Positions 1-8,857 are shown, counted from the first letter of the stretch. The stretch: DNA of 64,000 nt from Stenotrophomonas africana (GCF_013004645.1 NZ_JABEME010000008.1:1-64000), one strand, 5' to 3'. The notes: generated from the letters alone by a model not told the origin. Numbers and translations: made by a program.

Positions 1-183
1 ATTGATTCTGGCAACGTATCGCTTGCTTTAAAACAATTAATAGTTGCTTGATCAAACGTCTGCAAGATGGACAATCATCCTTCCTGCAGGCGCCTTCACA
101 AGATACCTGCGCATACTTTCAAAGATCTTGGGAAGTGGCCTCAGCGCCGTTCCCGTGTGCTGCGAAGTTTCCTTCGTAGCGAG
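1..183 (-). other. 5' leader of an rRNA operon precursor (16S gene lies off the left edge)
   Basis: Read on the minus strand, this stretch follows two promoters and has no credible reading frame. It contains a boxA-like antitermination element, GATCTTTGAAA, at 127-117. The sequence runs leftwards out of the window, where the 16S rRNA gene is expected a few tens of bases further on. The call is inferred from promoter layout and from recall of xanthomonad rrn leaders; the 16S sequence itself is not visible. Confidence 0.75.
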
Positions 184-189
184 CCGCCC

Positions 190-217
190 ATTATGCCAGA
201 CTTTTTCAGTCCGTCAA
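190..217 (-). promoter_or_regulatory. rRNA operon promoter, proximal
   Basis: On the minus strand a -35 TTGACG (217-212) and a -10 CATAAT (195-190) are separated by 16 bases, placing the start near 183. A GC-rich stretch resembling a stringent discriminator follows the -10. Confidence 0.75.
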
Positions 218-307
218 CACCTTCGTTCGATCATCTCGTTCGGCGGTGGTGGGCGCCCTGTTGTCGCTGAAGCCCCTTGGTGGCGACCCCTGCGACGGGG
301 GAAGAGA

Positions 308-336
308 AGTATGTCCCCATTCCCACCGTTTGTGAA
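308..336 (-). promoter_or_regulatory. rRNA operon promoter, distal, with A-tract upstream
   Basis: On the minus strand TTCACA (336-331) and CATACT (313-308) are separated by 17 bases. A run of seven A (356-350) lies just upstream of the -35 box and could be an UP element. With the promoter at 190-217 this makes a tandem pair, as is usual for rrn operons. Confidence 0.5.
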
Positions 337-408
337 GGGGGTGTGGCGATTTTTTTCACCGGATGTTGCATCCGTTCATCCGTCGCGCTGCGGGAGGCCC
401 CCGCCAAG

Positions 409-435
409 AGCAGCCAAGCGTGGGCTTGGCTCTAC
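409..435 (-). repeat. SMAG-type palindromic repeat, single unit
   Basis: The minus strand begins GTAG at 435, followed by an 8-bp inverted repeat (412-419 with 424-431) around a 4-base loop. This is the arrangement of Stenotrophomonas SMAG elements. It sits just beyond the tyrS terminator. Confidence 0.75.
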
Positions 436-445
436 AAGAGCATCA

Positions 446-474
446 AGGAAGGGCCGGCTGCGCCGGCCCTTCCT
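446..474 (-). terminator. Terminator hairpin of tyrS
   Basis: A perfect 13-bp inverted repeat (446-458 with 462-474) around a 3-base loop starts six bases past the tyrS stop codon. Only a short T-rich tail follows on the minus strand. It separates tyrS from the rRNA promoters. Confidence 0.7.
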
Positions 475-479
475 CTGTC

Positions 480-1691
480 TCAGGCAGCGACCAGGCGCAC
501 GCGGGCGAAGGTGCGCTTGCCGACCTGCAGCAGGCCTTCGAAGCCCGGCTGCAGCACCTGCTGGCCATCCTCGACCACTTCACCGTCCACCTTGACCGCG
601 CGTTCCTTGAGCTTGCGGTTGGCTTCGGAGTTGCTCGGGGTCAGTCCGGCCGCGGTCAGCAGTGCGGCGATACGCAGGCCTTCGGCCGGGATCGCCACGT
701 CCTGCAGCGGCAGCTGGGTGATGTCGCCCTGCCCGGTCACCGCCGTTTCCCAGCCGGCAATGGCCTGCTCGGCCGCCGCAGCGTCGTGGAAGCGGGTCGC
801 CAGTTCACGCGCCAGGCGCAGCTTCACCACGCGCGGGTTCAGGCCGCCATTGGCCACCTGCTCGCGCAGCTGCACGGCTTCAGCCTGGCTGATGTCGAAG
901 GACAGCAGCTCGATCCAGCGCCACATCAGGGTGTCGTCCACCTTCATGGTCTTGGTGACGATGTCGATGGCCGGCTCGCTGATACCAATGTAGTTGCCCA
1001 GCGACTTGGACATCTTGTTGACGCCGTCCAGGCCTTCCAGCAGCGGCATGGTCAGCACCACCTGCGGCTTCTGGCCGTGGTGTTCCTGCAGGCCACGGCC
1101 CATCAGCAGATTGAACTTCTGGTCGGTACCGCCCAGCTCGACGTCGGCCTCCAGGGCCACCGAGTCGTAGCCCTGCACCAGCGGGTACAGGAACTCGTGG
1201 ATGGCGATGGACTGCTGGGCGGCGTAGCGCTTGGCGAAGTCGTCGCGCTCGAGCATGCGCGCCACGGTGTGCTGGCCGGCCAGGCGGATCATGTCGGCCG
1301 CGCCCATCTTGCCGAACCACTCCGAGTTGAAGCGGACTTCGGTACGGCTGCGGTCCAGCACCTTGAACACCTGCTCTTCATAGGTACGCGCGTTGGCCAG
1401 CACGTCCTCGCGGCTGAGCGGCTTGCGGGTCAGGCTCTTGCCGGACGGGTCGCCGATCATGCCGGTGAAGTCGCCGATCAGGAAAATGACCTGGTGGCCG
1501 AGGTCCTGGAACTGGCGCATCTTGTTCAGCAGCACCGTATGGCCCAGGTGCAGGTCGGGCGCGGTGGGGTCGAAGCCGGCCTTGATCCGCAGCGGACGGC
1601 CTTCCTGCAGGCGCGCACGCAGATCCTCAAGCTTGAGGATCTCGTCGGCACCGCGGCCGATCAGGGCAAGGGCTTCTTCAATCGAGGACAC
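480..1691 (-). CDS. tyrS: Tyrosyl-tRNA synthetase
   Basis: Class I aminoacyl-tRNA synthetase that activates tyrosine with ATP and loads it onto tRNA-Tyr in the cytoplasm. The HIGH motif appears as HLGH (residues 48-51) and the KMSKS loop as [10 protein letters not shown] (around 225-230). The C-terminal 65 residues form an S4-type RNA-binding domain. I chose the GTG at 1691: it gives 403 residues, the usual length for this subgroup, begins at the conserved [13 protein letters not shown] region and has a GGGAG ribosome site upstream. The open frame extends further upstream but without conservation. It lies between the rRNA promoters and a divergent peptidase gene. Confidence 0.96.
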   Translation of the reverse strand: MSSIEEALALIGRGADEILKLEDLRARLQEGRPLRIKAGFDPTAPDLHLGHTVLLNKMRQFQDLGHQVIFLIGDFTGMIGDPSGKSLTRKPLSREDVLANARTYEEQVFKVLDRSRTEVRFNSEWFGKMGAADMIRLAGQHTVARMLERDDFAKRYAAQQSIAIHEFLYPLVQGYDSVALEADVELGGTDQKFNLLMGRGLQEHHGQKPQVVLTMPLLEGLDGVNKMSKSLGNYIGISEPAIDIVTKTMKVDDTLMWRWIELLSFDISQAEAVQLREQVANGGLNPRVVKLRLARELATRFHDAAAAEQAIAGWETAVTGQGDITQLPLQDVAIPAEGLRIAALLTAAGLTPSNSEANRKLKERAVKVDGEVVEDGQQVLQPGFEGLLQVGKRTFARVRLVAA

Positions 1692-1781
1692 GTGACTACT
1701 CCCGGCAACGCCGATTCTTGTGTGGGGTGTTAAAGCAAAGTTAACCCGATTGGCTTCACAAAAGCCAATGGGCACAAGGGT

Positions 1782-1810
1782 TTGACGCGGTTTTCTCAGG
1801 TGTCTATGGT
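1782..1810 (+). promoter_or_regulatory. Sigma-70-type promoter of the M23 peptidase gene
   Basis: TTGACG (1782-1787) and TATGGT (1805-1810) are separated by exactly 17 bases and lie about 50 bases before the peptidase start. A small inverted repeat (attggctt/aagccaat, 1750-1769) lies upstream, between this promoter and tyrS. Confidence 0.55.
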
Positions 1811-1858
1811 AACCGGCGATCAGGCCCTCGCTCCCGGGCTGCCAGGAAAAAACCGCCG

Positions 1859-3331
1859 ATGCACAATTCCGAACAAGGGCGCGCACGCAAGCAGCGCTTC
1901 CAGGAACGCCTCCACGTCCTGCACGACAACGCCCTGCATCGGAAGCTCAGGCAACATCTTCCCGCCGCCTTCAATGAACGCTGGACCCGGCGCCATTGGA
2001 TGCACGCCAGCCTGTTCGCGACCATCGGCGCCCTGGTGGCGACCATCGTGCCCGGCTTCTCGCACACCATCGACGCGCCCTTCGCCGACAGCCATACCAG
2101 CCTGGCGCTGCCGTTGCCGCCGCTGACCATGGCCCGCCAGCAGCAGGTGCCCGGCGACAGCTGGCAGGTGCTGCGGGTGCAGCGCGGCCAGACCCTGAGC
2201 GATCTGTTCGACAAGGCTGGCATCCCGGCCACCACCCTGCACCGGGTACTGGACCATCCGGGCGCGCGTGAGGCACTGACCAAGCTGCGCCCGGGTGCCG
2301 AGATTGCCTTCGACATGCCGCTGTCGGGTGACCTGCGCAGCATCCGCTTCGACCGCGATGCCGACAACCGGGTGGAACTGAGCCTGGCCGGCGACGACAT
2401 CAAGGAGAAGGTGACCCAGCGCGAGACCTCTACGCGCACCGTGGTCACCAGCGGCGAGATCACCAGTTCGCTGTATGCCGCGGCCCGACGGGCCGGCCTG
2501 TCGCCGTCGGCGATCGCGACGATGACCGACGACATCTTCAAGTACGACATCGACTTCTCGAAGGACCTGCAGCCGGGTGACCGCTTCAGCGTGGTGATGG
2601 ATGAAACCTGGCGCGAAGGCGAGAAGGTGGACACCAGCAAGATCCTGGCGGCGACCTTCACCACCGGTGGCAAGACCTATTCCGGCTTCCGCTTCGACCG
2701 CAACGGCAAGTCCGAGTACTACGACATCAACGGCCGCTCGCTGAAGAAGAGCTTCATCCGCATGCCGATCCCCTTCGCACGCTTGAGCTCGACCTTCGGC
2801 GCGCGCAAGCACCCGGTGCTGGGCAAGATGCGCATGCACAAGGGCGTGGACTACGCCGCGCGCACCGGCACCCCGATCATGGCCGCCGGCGATGCCCGCG
2901 TACAGTTCGCCGGCGTGCAGCGCGGCTACGGCAATGTGGTGATCCTCGACCACGGCCGCGGCCATACCACCCTCTACGGCCACATGTCGCGCTTTGCGAA
3001 CATCAAGACCGGCCAGCGCGTGGCCCAGGGCACGGTGATCGGCTATGTCGGCTCGACCGGCCTGGCGACCGGGCCGCACCTGCACTACGAATTCCGCGTC
3101 AACGGCGAGCACCGCAATCCGCTGACCGTGACCATGCCGCCGCCGGAGCCGCTGAAGGGCGCCGAGCTGGTCGCCTTCCGCTCGCAGACCGCACCGGCGA
3201 TGGCCCGCATCCAGGGCATGGAGAAGCTGATCTACGCCGACGCCAGCCCGGCACCGACCAGCCGCGACGAGGCCGCCCCCGAGGTTGCCAGCGCCAAGGA
3301 CAAGCAGGCGACCGGCCGCAAGCGCGGCTGA
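1859..3331 (+). CDS. Membrane-anchored M23 peptidoglycan endopeptidase (MepM/YebA-like)
   Basis: Predicted zinc DD-endopeptidase acting on peptidoglycan cross-links in the periplasm. The 490-residue protein has a basic N-terminus, one membrane segment (around 48-66), an OapA/LysM-like region near 100-150 ([16 protein letters not shown]), a middle domain, and a C-terminal LytM domain. The zinc signature is visible as MHKGVDYAA (near 325-333) and HLHYEF (near 404-409). The length and architecture match MepM-type enzymes rather than catalytically dead EnvC/NlpD. ATG 1859 has AGGA upstream. A strong terminator follows, then anmK, a cell-wall recycling kinase, which fits a shared theme. Confidence 0.9.
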   Translation: MHNSEQGRARKQRFQERLHVLHDNALHRKLRQHLPAAFNERWTRRHWMHASLFATIGALVATIVPGFSHTIDAPFADSHTSLALPLPPLTMARQQQVPGDSWQVLRVQRGQTLSDLFDKAGIPATTLHRVLDHPGAREALTKLRPGAEIAFDMPLSGDLRSIRFDRDADNRVELSLAGDDIKEKVTQRETSTRTVVTSGEITSSLYAAARRAGLSPSAIATMTDDIFKYDIDFSKDLQPGDRFSVVMDETWREGEKVDTSKILAATFTTGGKTYSGFRFDRNGKSEYYDINGRSLKKSFIRMPIPFARLSSTFGARKHPVLGKMRMHKGVDYAARTGTPIMAAGDARVQFAGVQRGYGNVVILDHGRGHTTLYGHMSRFANIKTGQRVAQGTVIGYVGSTGLATGPHLHYEFRVNGEHRNPLTVTMPPPEPLKGAELVAFRSQTAPAMARIQGMEKLIYADASPAPTSRDEAAPEVASAKDKQATGRKRG

Positions 3332-3350
3332 GCACCCTGCGTTGACGAAG

Positions 3351-3388
3351 AAGGACGCGGCAGCCCAAGCTTGCCGCGTCCTTTTTTT
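3351..3388 (+). terminator. Rho-independent terminator of the M23 peptidase gene
   Basis: A perfect 12-bp stem (3351-3362 with 3372-3383) with a 9-base loop runs into seven T residues (3382-3388). The first possible ATG of anmK begins at the next base, 3389. Confidence 0.9.
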
Positions 3389-3397
3389 ATGCCTGCC

Positions 3398-4525
3398 ATG
3401 AACACGACTGCCGACGCTGACGCCCCCCTGTACCTTGGCCTGATGTCGGGCACCAGCGCCGATGGCATCGATGCCGCGCTGGTGCAGTTCCCCGCCGGCG
3501 GCGGCTGCCGCTTCGTGCACGGGCTGACCGCCCGCTGGGAGCCGGTGCTGCGTGCGCGGCTGGTGGCGCTGGGTGAGGGCGGCCCGCTGGACTCGCTGGA
3601 GGAGCTGGGCGAGCTGGATGCGCGGATCGCGATCAACTTCGCCGAAGCCGCCAACCAGCTGCTGGCCGAGGCCGGCGTGGATCGCAGCCAGGTGCGCGCG
3701 ATCGGCTCGCACGGCCAGACCGTGCGCCATCGCCCGCTGGCCAACCCCGCCTTCACCGTGCAGTTGGGCGATGGCAACCGCATCGCGGAGCTGACCGGAA
3801 TCACCACGGTGTCCGACTTCCGCCGCCGCGACGTGGCAGCCGGTGGCCATGGCGCACCGCTGATGCCGGCCTTCCACCTGGGCATGCTGGGCACCGCCGA
3901 TGAGGACCGCGCGGTGCTCAACCTGGGCGGCATCGCCAACCTGACCCTGATCCCGCGCGAAGGTGCGGTGCGTGGCTTCGATACCGGCCCGGCCAACGCG
4001 TTGATGGATGCCTGGTGCCAGCGCCACACCGGCCGCACCTTCGATGCCGACGGCGCCTACGCCGCCAGCGGCGCGGTGGACGAAAGCCTGCTCGCCGGCT
4101 GGGGTTCGGACCCGTGGTTCGCGCTGCCACCGCCGAAGAGCACCGGGCGCGAGCAGTTCCATCTGGCCTGGGCTGAGGCGCACATGGGCGAAGGCCAATA
4201 CGCTGCCGCCGATGTGCAGGCCACCCTGCTGGAGCTGACCGTGGCGACGGTGGCCGATGCGCTGCTGGCGCAGCAGCCGCAGACCCGGCGCCTGCTGGTC
4301 TGTGGCGGCGGGGTGCGCAACCGGCAACTGATGAAGCGCCTGGCGGCGCGGCTGCCGGCGGTGCAGGTGGAGTCCAGCGCGGTGCACGGGCTGGACCCGG
4401 AGTACGTGGAAGCGATGGGCTTTGCGTGGTTGGCGCAACGGACGATGGACGGGCTGGCCGGCAATCTGCCGAGCGTGACCGGGGCGAAGGGGCCGCGGAT
4501 CCTGGGAGCGATCCACCTGGCGTGA
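3398..4525 (+). CDS. anmK: 1,6-anhydro-N-acetylmuramic acid kinase
   Basis: Phosphorylates and opens anhydroMurNAc released from recycled peptidoglycan, giving MurNAc-6-phosphate in the cytoplasm. The N-terminal signature [18 protein letters not shown] is characteristic, followed by the [14 protein letters not shown] region and a C-terminal GGGVRN motif. From ATG 3398 it has 375 residues, close to the E. coli enzyme. ATG 3389 is an alternative. Neither has a ribosome site, because the upstream terminator ends at 3388; translation could be leaderless or depend on read-through. The gene sits between the M23 peptidase and ampG. Confidence 0.93.
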   Translation: MNTTADADAPLYLGLMSGTSADGIDAALVQFPAGGGCRFVHGLTARWEPVLRARLVALGEGGPLDSLEELGELDARIAINFAEAANQLLAEAGVDRSQVRAIGSHGQTVRHRPLANPAFTVQLGDGNRIAELTGITTVSDFRRRDVAAGGHGAPLMPAFHLGMLGTADEDRAVLNLGGIANLTLIPREGAVRGFDTGPANALMDAWCQRHTGRTFDADGAYAASGAVDESLLAGWGSDPWFALPPPKSTGREQFHLAWAEAHMGEGQYAAADVQATLLELTVATVADALLAQQPQTRRLLVCGGGVRNRQLMKRLAARLPAVQVESSAVHGLDPEYVEAMGFAWLAQRTMDGLAGNLPSVTGAKGPRILGAIHLA

Positions 4526-4556
4526 GTGGCGCCATCCACGCAGGTGAGGCGCCGTT

Positions 4557-4623
4557 GTAGAGCCGAGCCATGCTCGGCTGCTCTTGGCCCGGCCGCGCAA
4601 AGCCGAGCATGGCTCGGCTCTAC
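4557..4623. repeat. SMAG dimer (two inverted units)
   Basis: A GTAG-headed palindromic unit (4557-4579) is followed by its inverted copy ending CTAC (4601-4623), with about 20 bases between. The pair lies between the convergent anmK and the small gene at 4631 and could fold into one large hairpin acting on both transcripts. Confidence 0.85.
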
Positions 4624-4630
4624 AAAGGCG

Positions 4631-4861
4631 CTAATCGAAGCCCTGCCCTGCGGGCAAGGCCTGCAGGGCGGCGATGGCGTCGGAGAGCGCGTCCACTTCG
4701 GGATCGCCGAAGCCGGAGCGAACCTCCAGTTCACTGCTGAACAGACCCTGCTCCAGCAAGGCAGCGCAGGTCTGTTCGTGGGTCCAGCCGCGGGCGACCG
4801 CGACACGTCGGATGCGTTCCAGCAGCAGCGGGTCCAGGTCCCGCAGCACAACGTCGGCCAT
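4631..4861 (-). CDS. Small FitA/Arc-like ribbon-helix-helix protein (putative)
   Basis: A 76-residue protein starting MADVVLRDLDPLLLERIRRV, which resembles the short strand plus helix of FitA-like antitoxins: the domain begins with a beta strand, then two helices through about residue 42. The acidic, leucine-rich tail is of unknown use. ATG 4861 has GGGGAAG upstream; the frame extends further but without signal. No PIN-domain toxin gene is adjacent, so a toxin-antitoxin role is not supported. It follows ampG on the same strand after 78 bases and may be co-transcribed. Confidence 0.6.
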   Translation of the reverse strand: MADVVLRDLDPLLLERIRRVAVARGWTHEQTCAALLEQGLFSSELEVRSGFGDPEVDALSDAIAALQALPAGQGFD

Positions 4862-4939
4862 GCTCACTTCCCCGTTCGCAAGGCACCGCCCCCTCGGCGC
4901 GTCGGGGGCGATGATCCCGCAGACCGGGCGGGCAGGCAA

Positions 4940-6313
4940 TCAGGTGGCGCTGGCGGCCTGACGACGGCGCTGCTGCAGGATCAGCAGGGCGCAGAGGATC
5001 ACAACCGGGATCGCCACCAGCGCGGTACCGACGAAGAACAGCGCGTAGCCTTCCAACAACGTCCGGCCCTGTGCAAGCGTCTGTACCGACCACCCCGAGA
5101 GCCCCTTGAGCGCCTTGCCGGGCATCGCGTAGAACGAACTCAGCAGCGCGTACTGGGTTGCGGTGTATCCGATGCTGGTCAGGCTCGACATATAGGCGAT
5201 CAGCGCCGTACCGGCGAAACCGCTGGCGAAGTTGTCGATTGCCATGGCCACGGCGAAATGGGTCGTGTCCGGGCCCGAATAGGCCAGCCAGGCAAACGCC
5301 AGGTTGGAGGCCGGTCCCAGCACGGCACCCACCATCAGCGCCACCAGCACCCCCCAGCGCACCGAGACCAGGCCCGCCGCGGCAATGCCGACGAAGGTCG
5401 CGACCAGGCCCACCGAGCCCCGCACAGCACCCACGGTGTCCTCGTCCAGGCCGAGATCGACGTAGAACGGATTGGCCATCGGCCCCATGACGAAGTCGGC
5501 CATGCGATACACGCTGATGGCCACCAGGATCAGGATCGCACCGCTGCGATGCTCGCGGACGAAGGCGATGAACGGCCCCGCCACGGCGTCGAACAATCCG
5601 CGCGGCGTCCACAGGGAAGTCGCCTGTGCCTGCACGGCAGCCACTTCCCGCGCGGGTTCACGGGCCATGACCACGGCCACGACGCCAAGCGCCATCAGCA
5701 CGGCCATGATCTCGTAGGAAACCTGCCAGCCAACACGGGCCGCGATGATCAGGATCAGCGCATCGGTAACCAGCAATGCAGTGCGGTAGCCCAGTGCAGA
5801 GGATGAGGTCAGCAGCCCAAGCTGCTCGCTGTTGTCAGCACTTTCAATGCGCCAGGCATCGATGACGATGTCCTGGGTGGCCGAAGCAAACGCCACGATC
5901 ACGGCCATCACGCCGAAAACGACAATGTGCTGCCAGGCGATGCCCAGGAACTGGATCTGGCCCCCCTTCGGCTGGACCAGCGCCATGCCGACCAGGCCCA
6001 CCACCACAACCAGCTGGGACAGCAGCATCCAGCCACGGCGGCGGCCAAAGCGGCCGAACAGAGGCACGTCGGTCTTGTCGACGATCGGTGCCCACAGGAA
6101 CTTCATGGTGTAGGCCAGCCCGACCCATGACAGGAAGCCGATCGTGCTCAGCTCGATGCCTTCCTTGCGCATCCAGAAGCCGAGCGTGTTGCCCACCAGA
6201 TAGATCGGCAGGCCGGAACTGAAGCCGAGCAGCAGCATCGCCAGCACCTTGCGCTGGCTCAGGTTGGAAACCACCTGCTGCCACGGCCGGCGCGGCTTGG
6301 CAGCCTCGGTCAC
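4940..6313 (-). CDS. ampG: Muropeptide permease AmpG (MFS)
   Basis: Inner membrane importer of GlcNAc-anhydroMurNAc peptides for cell-wall recycling, and in Stenotrophomonas a known requirement for induction of the L1 and L2 beta-lactamases. The 457-residue protein is strongly hydrophobic. Its start, FSSGLPIYLVGNTLGFWMRKEGIELSTIG followed by SWVGLAYTMKFLWAPIVDK, is the AmpG signature. It overlaps the upstream exonuclease gene by 4 bases, which implies translational coupling; this pair corresponds to the ampN-ampG operon described in S. maltophilia (from memory of the literature). anmK nearby acts on the imported sugar. Confidence 0.92.
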   Translation of the reverse strand: MTEAAKPRRPWQQVVSNLSQRKVLAMLLLGFSSGLPIYLVGNTLGFWMRKEGIELSTIGFLSWVGLAYTMKFLWAPIVDKTDVPLFGRFGRRRGWMLLSQLVVVVGLVGMALVQPKGGQIQFLGIAWQHIVVFGVMAVIVAFASATQDIVIDAWRIESADNSEQLGLLTSSSALGYRTALLVTDALILIIAARVGWQVSYEIMAVLMALGVVAVVMAREPAREVAAVQAQATSLWTPRGLFDAVAGPFIAFVREHRSGAILILVAISVYRMADFVMGPMANPFYVDLGLDEDTVGAVRGSVGLVATFVGIAAAGLVSVRWGVLVALMVGAVLGPASNLAFAWLAYSGPDTTHFAVAMAIDNFASGFAGTALIAYMSSLTSIGYTATQYALLSSFYAMPGKALKGLSGWSVQTLAQGRTLLEGYALFFVGTALVAIPVVILCALLILQQRRRQAASAT

Positions 6314-7110
6314 AGGTCGTAGTCCACGGTGAACGGCGCGTGGTCGGAGAAGCGCTCGTCGCGGTAGATCGAGCAGCTGCGCAGGCGGTCACGCAGGCCC
6401 GGGGTGATGAACTGGTAGTCGATGCGCCAACCGACGTTGTTGGCACGGGCGGCGCCACGGTTGCTCCACCAGGTGTAGTCCTCGCCGGTGGGGTTGAGCA
6501 GGCGGTAGGCATCGGCCCAGCCGCGGCCGGCGGCGACATCAGTGGCCTGGCCGTGGTCGGCGCACAGGGCGTTGAGCCAGTCGCGCTCCTCCGGCAGGCA
6601 GCCCGAATTCTTCTGGTTGGACTTCCAGTTCTTGATGTCCAGCGCCGAACGCACGATGTTCCAGTCGCCGCACAACACATAGTCGCGGCCGCTGCGCGCC
6701 CACTCCTCCAGGATCGGCCGCAGCCATTCCATCACTTCGAACTTGAAACCCTGGCGCAGGTCGCCCGAGCTGCCGGACGGGATATAGAAGGAGACCACGC
6801 TGAGGTTGCCGTAGCGTGCCTCGATGTAGCGGCCTTCGTCGTCGAACGGGGCCCAGCCCAGCGAGGTGATGACCTGGTCCGGCTCGCGCTTGCTGTAGAT
6901 CGCCACCCCGCTGTAGCCCTTCTTGGTGATGGCATCGCGGTAGAAGCAGTGGTGGCCATCCGGGCGGAACATCGGGTCGGTCAGCTGGTCTTCCTGGGCC
7001 TTGGTTTCCTGGATGCACAGGACGTCGGCGTCCTGGGCACGGAACCAGTCGAGGAAGCCCTTGGTCGCGGCGGAACGGATGCCATTGGCGTTGAAACTGA
7101 TGATGCGCAT
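6310..7110 (-). CDS. xth: Exodeoxyribonuclease III family protein (position of ampN)
   Basis: Endonuclease/exonuclease/phosphatase fold of the ExoIII/ExoA type, expected to act at abasic sites in DNA repair. Visible motifs are the N-terminal SFNANGIRSA, the metal-binding QETKAQ, the GDWNIV motif and the C-terminal SDHAPF. The protein has 266 residues from ATG 7110, matching the family. The longer frame to 7140 only adds ten non-conserved residues. It is the first gene of an operon with ampG (4-base overlap). The link between a DNA-repair nuclease and muropeptide import is unexplained and probably transcriptional. Confidence 0.9.
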   Translation of the reverse strand: MRIISFNANGIRSAATKGFLDWFRAQDADVLCIQETKAQEDQLTDPMFRPDGHHCFYRDAITKKGYSGVAIYSKREPDQVITSLGWAPFDDEGRYIEARYGNLSVVSFYIPSGSSGDLRQGFKFEVMEWLRPILEEWARSGRDYVLCGDWNIVRSALDIKNWKSNQKNSGCLPEERDWLNALCADHGQATDVAAGRGWADAYRLLNPTGEDYTWWSNRGAARANNVGWRIDYQFITPGLRDRLRSCSIYRDERFSDHAPFTVDYDL

Positions 7111-7272
7111 GCGGGGGACCTGCGGCGGGAAACCGGGCAAGCATACCGGTTGCCTGCGGGGCTGCGCAGTCCGCCAGGCCGGGCCGCGACACCCTTCACA
7201 CGGGCCCGGACGAGCGCGAAACGCCCAGCTGGATTAGGATTTGTGCTCCAAATGAAGATGAATCGAGTTTTG

Positions 7273-7932
7273 ATGAGCGACCACCGCCACCGTTTCCTGC
7301 AGCTGGCCCTGACTGCCGACGCCCTGCGCTTCGGCCAGTTCACCCTCAAGTCCGGCCGGCTGAGCCCCTATTTCTTCAACGCCGGTCGTTTCGACTCCGG
7401 TTCGCTGCTGTCGCAGCTCGGCGCCTGCTACGCCGATGCCATCGATGCCACCGGAATCAAGTACGACGTGGTGTTCGGCCCGGCCTACAAGGGCATTCCG
7501 CTGGCCACCGCGATGGCCTGCGAGCTGGCCCAGCGCGGCCGCGACCTGCCGCTGTCGTTCAACCGCAAGGAAGCCAAGGACCACGGCGAAGGTGGCCAGC
7601 TGATCGGCGCCGACATGCAGGGCAAGCGCGTGCTGATCGTCGACGACGTGATCACCGCCGGTACCGCGATCCGCGAAGCGCTGGGCATCATCCGCGCCGC
7701 CGGTGGCACCCCGGCCGGCATCGTGGTGGCGCTGGACCGCCAGGAGATCGCTTCGGAAACCGATCGCCGTTCGGCGGCGCAGTCGGTGGCCGAGGAAGCC
7801 GGCATTCCGGTGATCGCCGTGGCATCGCTGGCCGATCTGCTTGATTTCGCCTCCGGCAATCCGGAACTTGTGGGTTACCGGCAGCCGCTGGAAGCCTACC
7901 GGGCCCAGTACGGCGTCCGTTCGATCCGCTGA
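7273..7932 (+). CDS. pyrE: Orotate phosphoribosyltransferase
   Basis: Joins orotate to PRPP to give OMP, the fifth step of pyrimidine synthesis. The PRPP loop RVLIVDDVITAGTAIREA is clear, as are the N-terminal FGQFTLKSGRLSPYFFNAG and GPAYKGIPLA. It has 219 residues from ATG 7273, about the E. coli length. In-frame ATG codons at 7252 and 7258 are possible but not needed. It is divergent from the ExoIII gene; the following secreted-protein gene begins 19 bases after its stop and is probably co-transcribed. Confidence 0.96.
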   Translation: MSDHRHRFLQLALTADALRFGQFTLKSGRLSPYFFNAGRFDSGSLLSQLGACYADAIDATGIKYDVVFGPAYKGIPLATAMACELAQRGRDLPLSFNRKEAKDHGEGGQLIGADMQGKRVLIVDDVITAGTAIREALGIIRAAGGTPAGIVVALDRQEIASETDRRSAAQSVAEEAGIPVIAVASLADLLDFASGNPELVGYRQPLEAYRAQYGVRSIR

Positions 7933-7951
7933 CCGACCCAGGGGAAAGGTC

Positions 7952-8614
7952 ATGTCCCGAGTTCCTGCTGTGCTCTTTGCCGGCCTGCTGCTGGCCGTAC
8001 CGTTCACCGTGCCGGCGCAGCCGCGGGGCGGCGACAAGACGGAAAAGAAGCTGTACTGCTGGAACGAGGGCAAGGAGCGGATCTGCAGTGATTCGCTGCC
8101 GGCCGATGCGGTCAACCATGCCCGCGAGGAATTCAACGCGAAGAGTGGCCTGCGCAATGCGCAGGTCCAGCGCGCGTTGACCGACGAAGAGCGCGCCGCC
8201 GCCAGCACGGTGGCCGCGCAGCAGCAGCTGGATCTGATGGCCGAGCAGACCCGCCAGCGCACCGAGCAGGCGATGCTGACCACCTATGGCAGCGAGGACG
8301 ACCTGCGCCGGGTGTTCGCCGAGCGCCAGGAAGTGCTGGACAACAACCTGAAGACGGCCGAGTACAACGTCACCAGCCTGCGTGAGTCGCTGGTGGCTCT
8401 GTTGTCGGCGGCCGGTGACCGCGAACTGGCCGGTGCCAAGGTGGCCGACAAGCAGGCCGAGGCGATCCGCCAGCGGCACGTGCAGCTGCAGTCGCAGCAG
8501 CGCCTGCAGGCCGGGTTCCTGCAGCAGCAGCAGGCGCTGAAGGCGGAAATTGAAAGCACCCTGCAGCGCTATCGCGAGCTGAAGGGGCTGGTGCCGGCGA
8601 GCCAGGCCCCGTGA
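7952..8614 (+). CDS. Secreted coiled-coil protein with DUF4124-like N-terminus
   Basis: A 220-residue protein of unknown function. It has a signal peptide (cleavage probably after VPAQP, near 23-25), then a cysteine-containing stretch KLYCWNEGKERICSD like the start of DUF4124 proteins, then a long Gln/Glu/Arg-rich helical region (about 70-210) expected to form a coiled coil in the periplasm. ATG 7952 has GGGGAAAGG upstream. It directly follows pyrE. Nothing visible suggests an enzyme. Confidence 0.75.
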   Translation: MSRVPAVLFAGLLLAVPFTVPAQPRGGDKTEKKLYCWNEGKERICSDSLPADAVNHAREEFNAKSGLRNAQVQRALTDEERAAASTVAAQQQLDLMAEQTRQRTEQAMLTTYGSEDDLRRVFAERQEVLDNNLKTAEYNVTSLRESLVALLSAAGDRELAGAKVADKQAEAIRQRHVQLQSQQRLQAGFLQQQQALKAEIESTLQRYRELKGLVPASQAP

Positions 8615-8631
8615 TTCCCGGGTAGAGTCGA

Positions 8632-8682
8632 GCTTGCTCGACTGTTCCAGCCCGGGAATCAGTCGAGCAGGCTCGACTCTAC
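8632..8682. repeat. SMAG dimer
   Basis: A GTAG-headed unit with stem gtcgag/ctcgac is followed by its inverted copy ending CTAC at 8682. An internal pair of CCCGGG-containing segments strengthens the fold. It separates the pyrE unit from the kdp operon and may act as a transcription barrier. Confidence 0.85.
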
Positions 8683-8749
8683 GGAAAGCATCACCCGGCA
8701 TGGCGGGGGATACAGAAGGCGGGGCCTGGTTACGGCTTGGCCCATCGAA

Positions 8750-8776
8750 TTTATGCACTCTTTACGCGTCGGCCCG
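8750..8776 (+). promoter_or_regulatory. Putative KdpE-binding site and kdp promoter region
   Basis: The stretch starting TTTATGCACTCTTTACG and ending near GGCCCGG aligns with the E. coli KdpE operator (TTTATA, T-rich run, TTTAC, GC-rich end). It lies about 80 bases before kdpF. A possible -10, TTTATG, occurs at 8794-8799. This is by-eye similarity only. Confidence 0.55.
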
Positions 8777-8857
8777 GTCCGGCGCGTAGTGCGTTTATGG
8801 GGGGCAGGACGACGATGACGGCCTGAGGTGGAGGGGTTCCACCAGGACGCTATTGCA

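Noticed and set aside
44..993. Plus-strand open frames at the left edge
   Set aside because: They cross rRNA promoters and the antisense of tyrS, have arrays of Arg/Pro/Ser typical of GC-rich shadow frames, and lack ribosome sites.
1820..4600. A 926-residue minus-strand frame
   Set aside because: It is antisense to the M23 and anmK genes, whose motifs are intact; composition (His, Gln, Arg, Gly) is that of a shadow frame.
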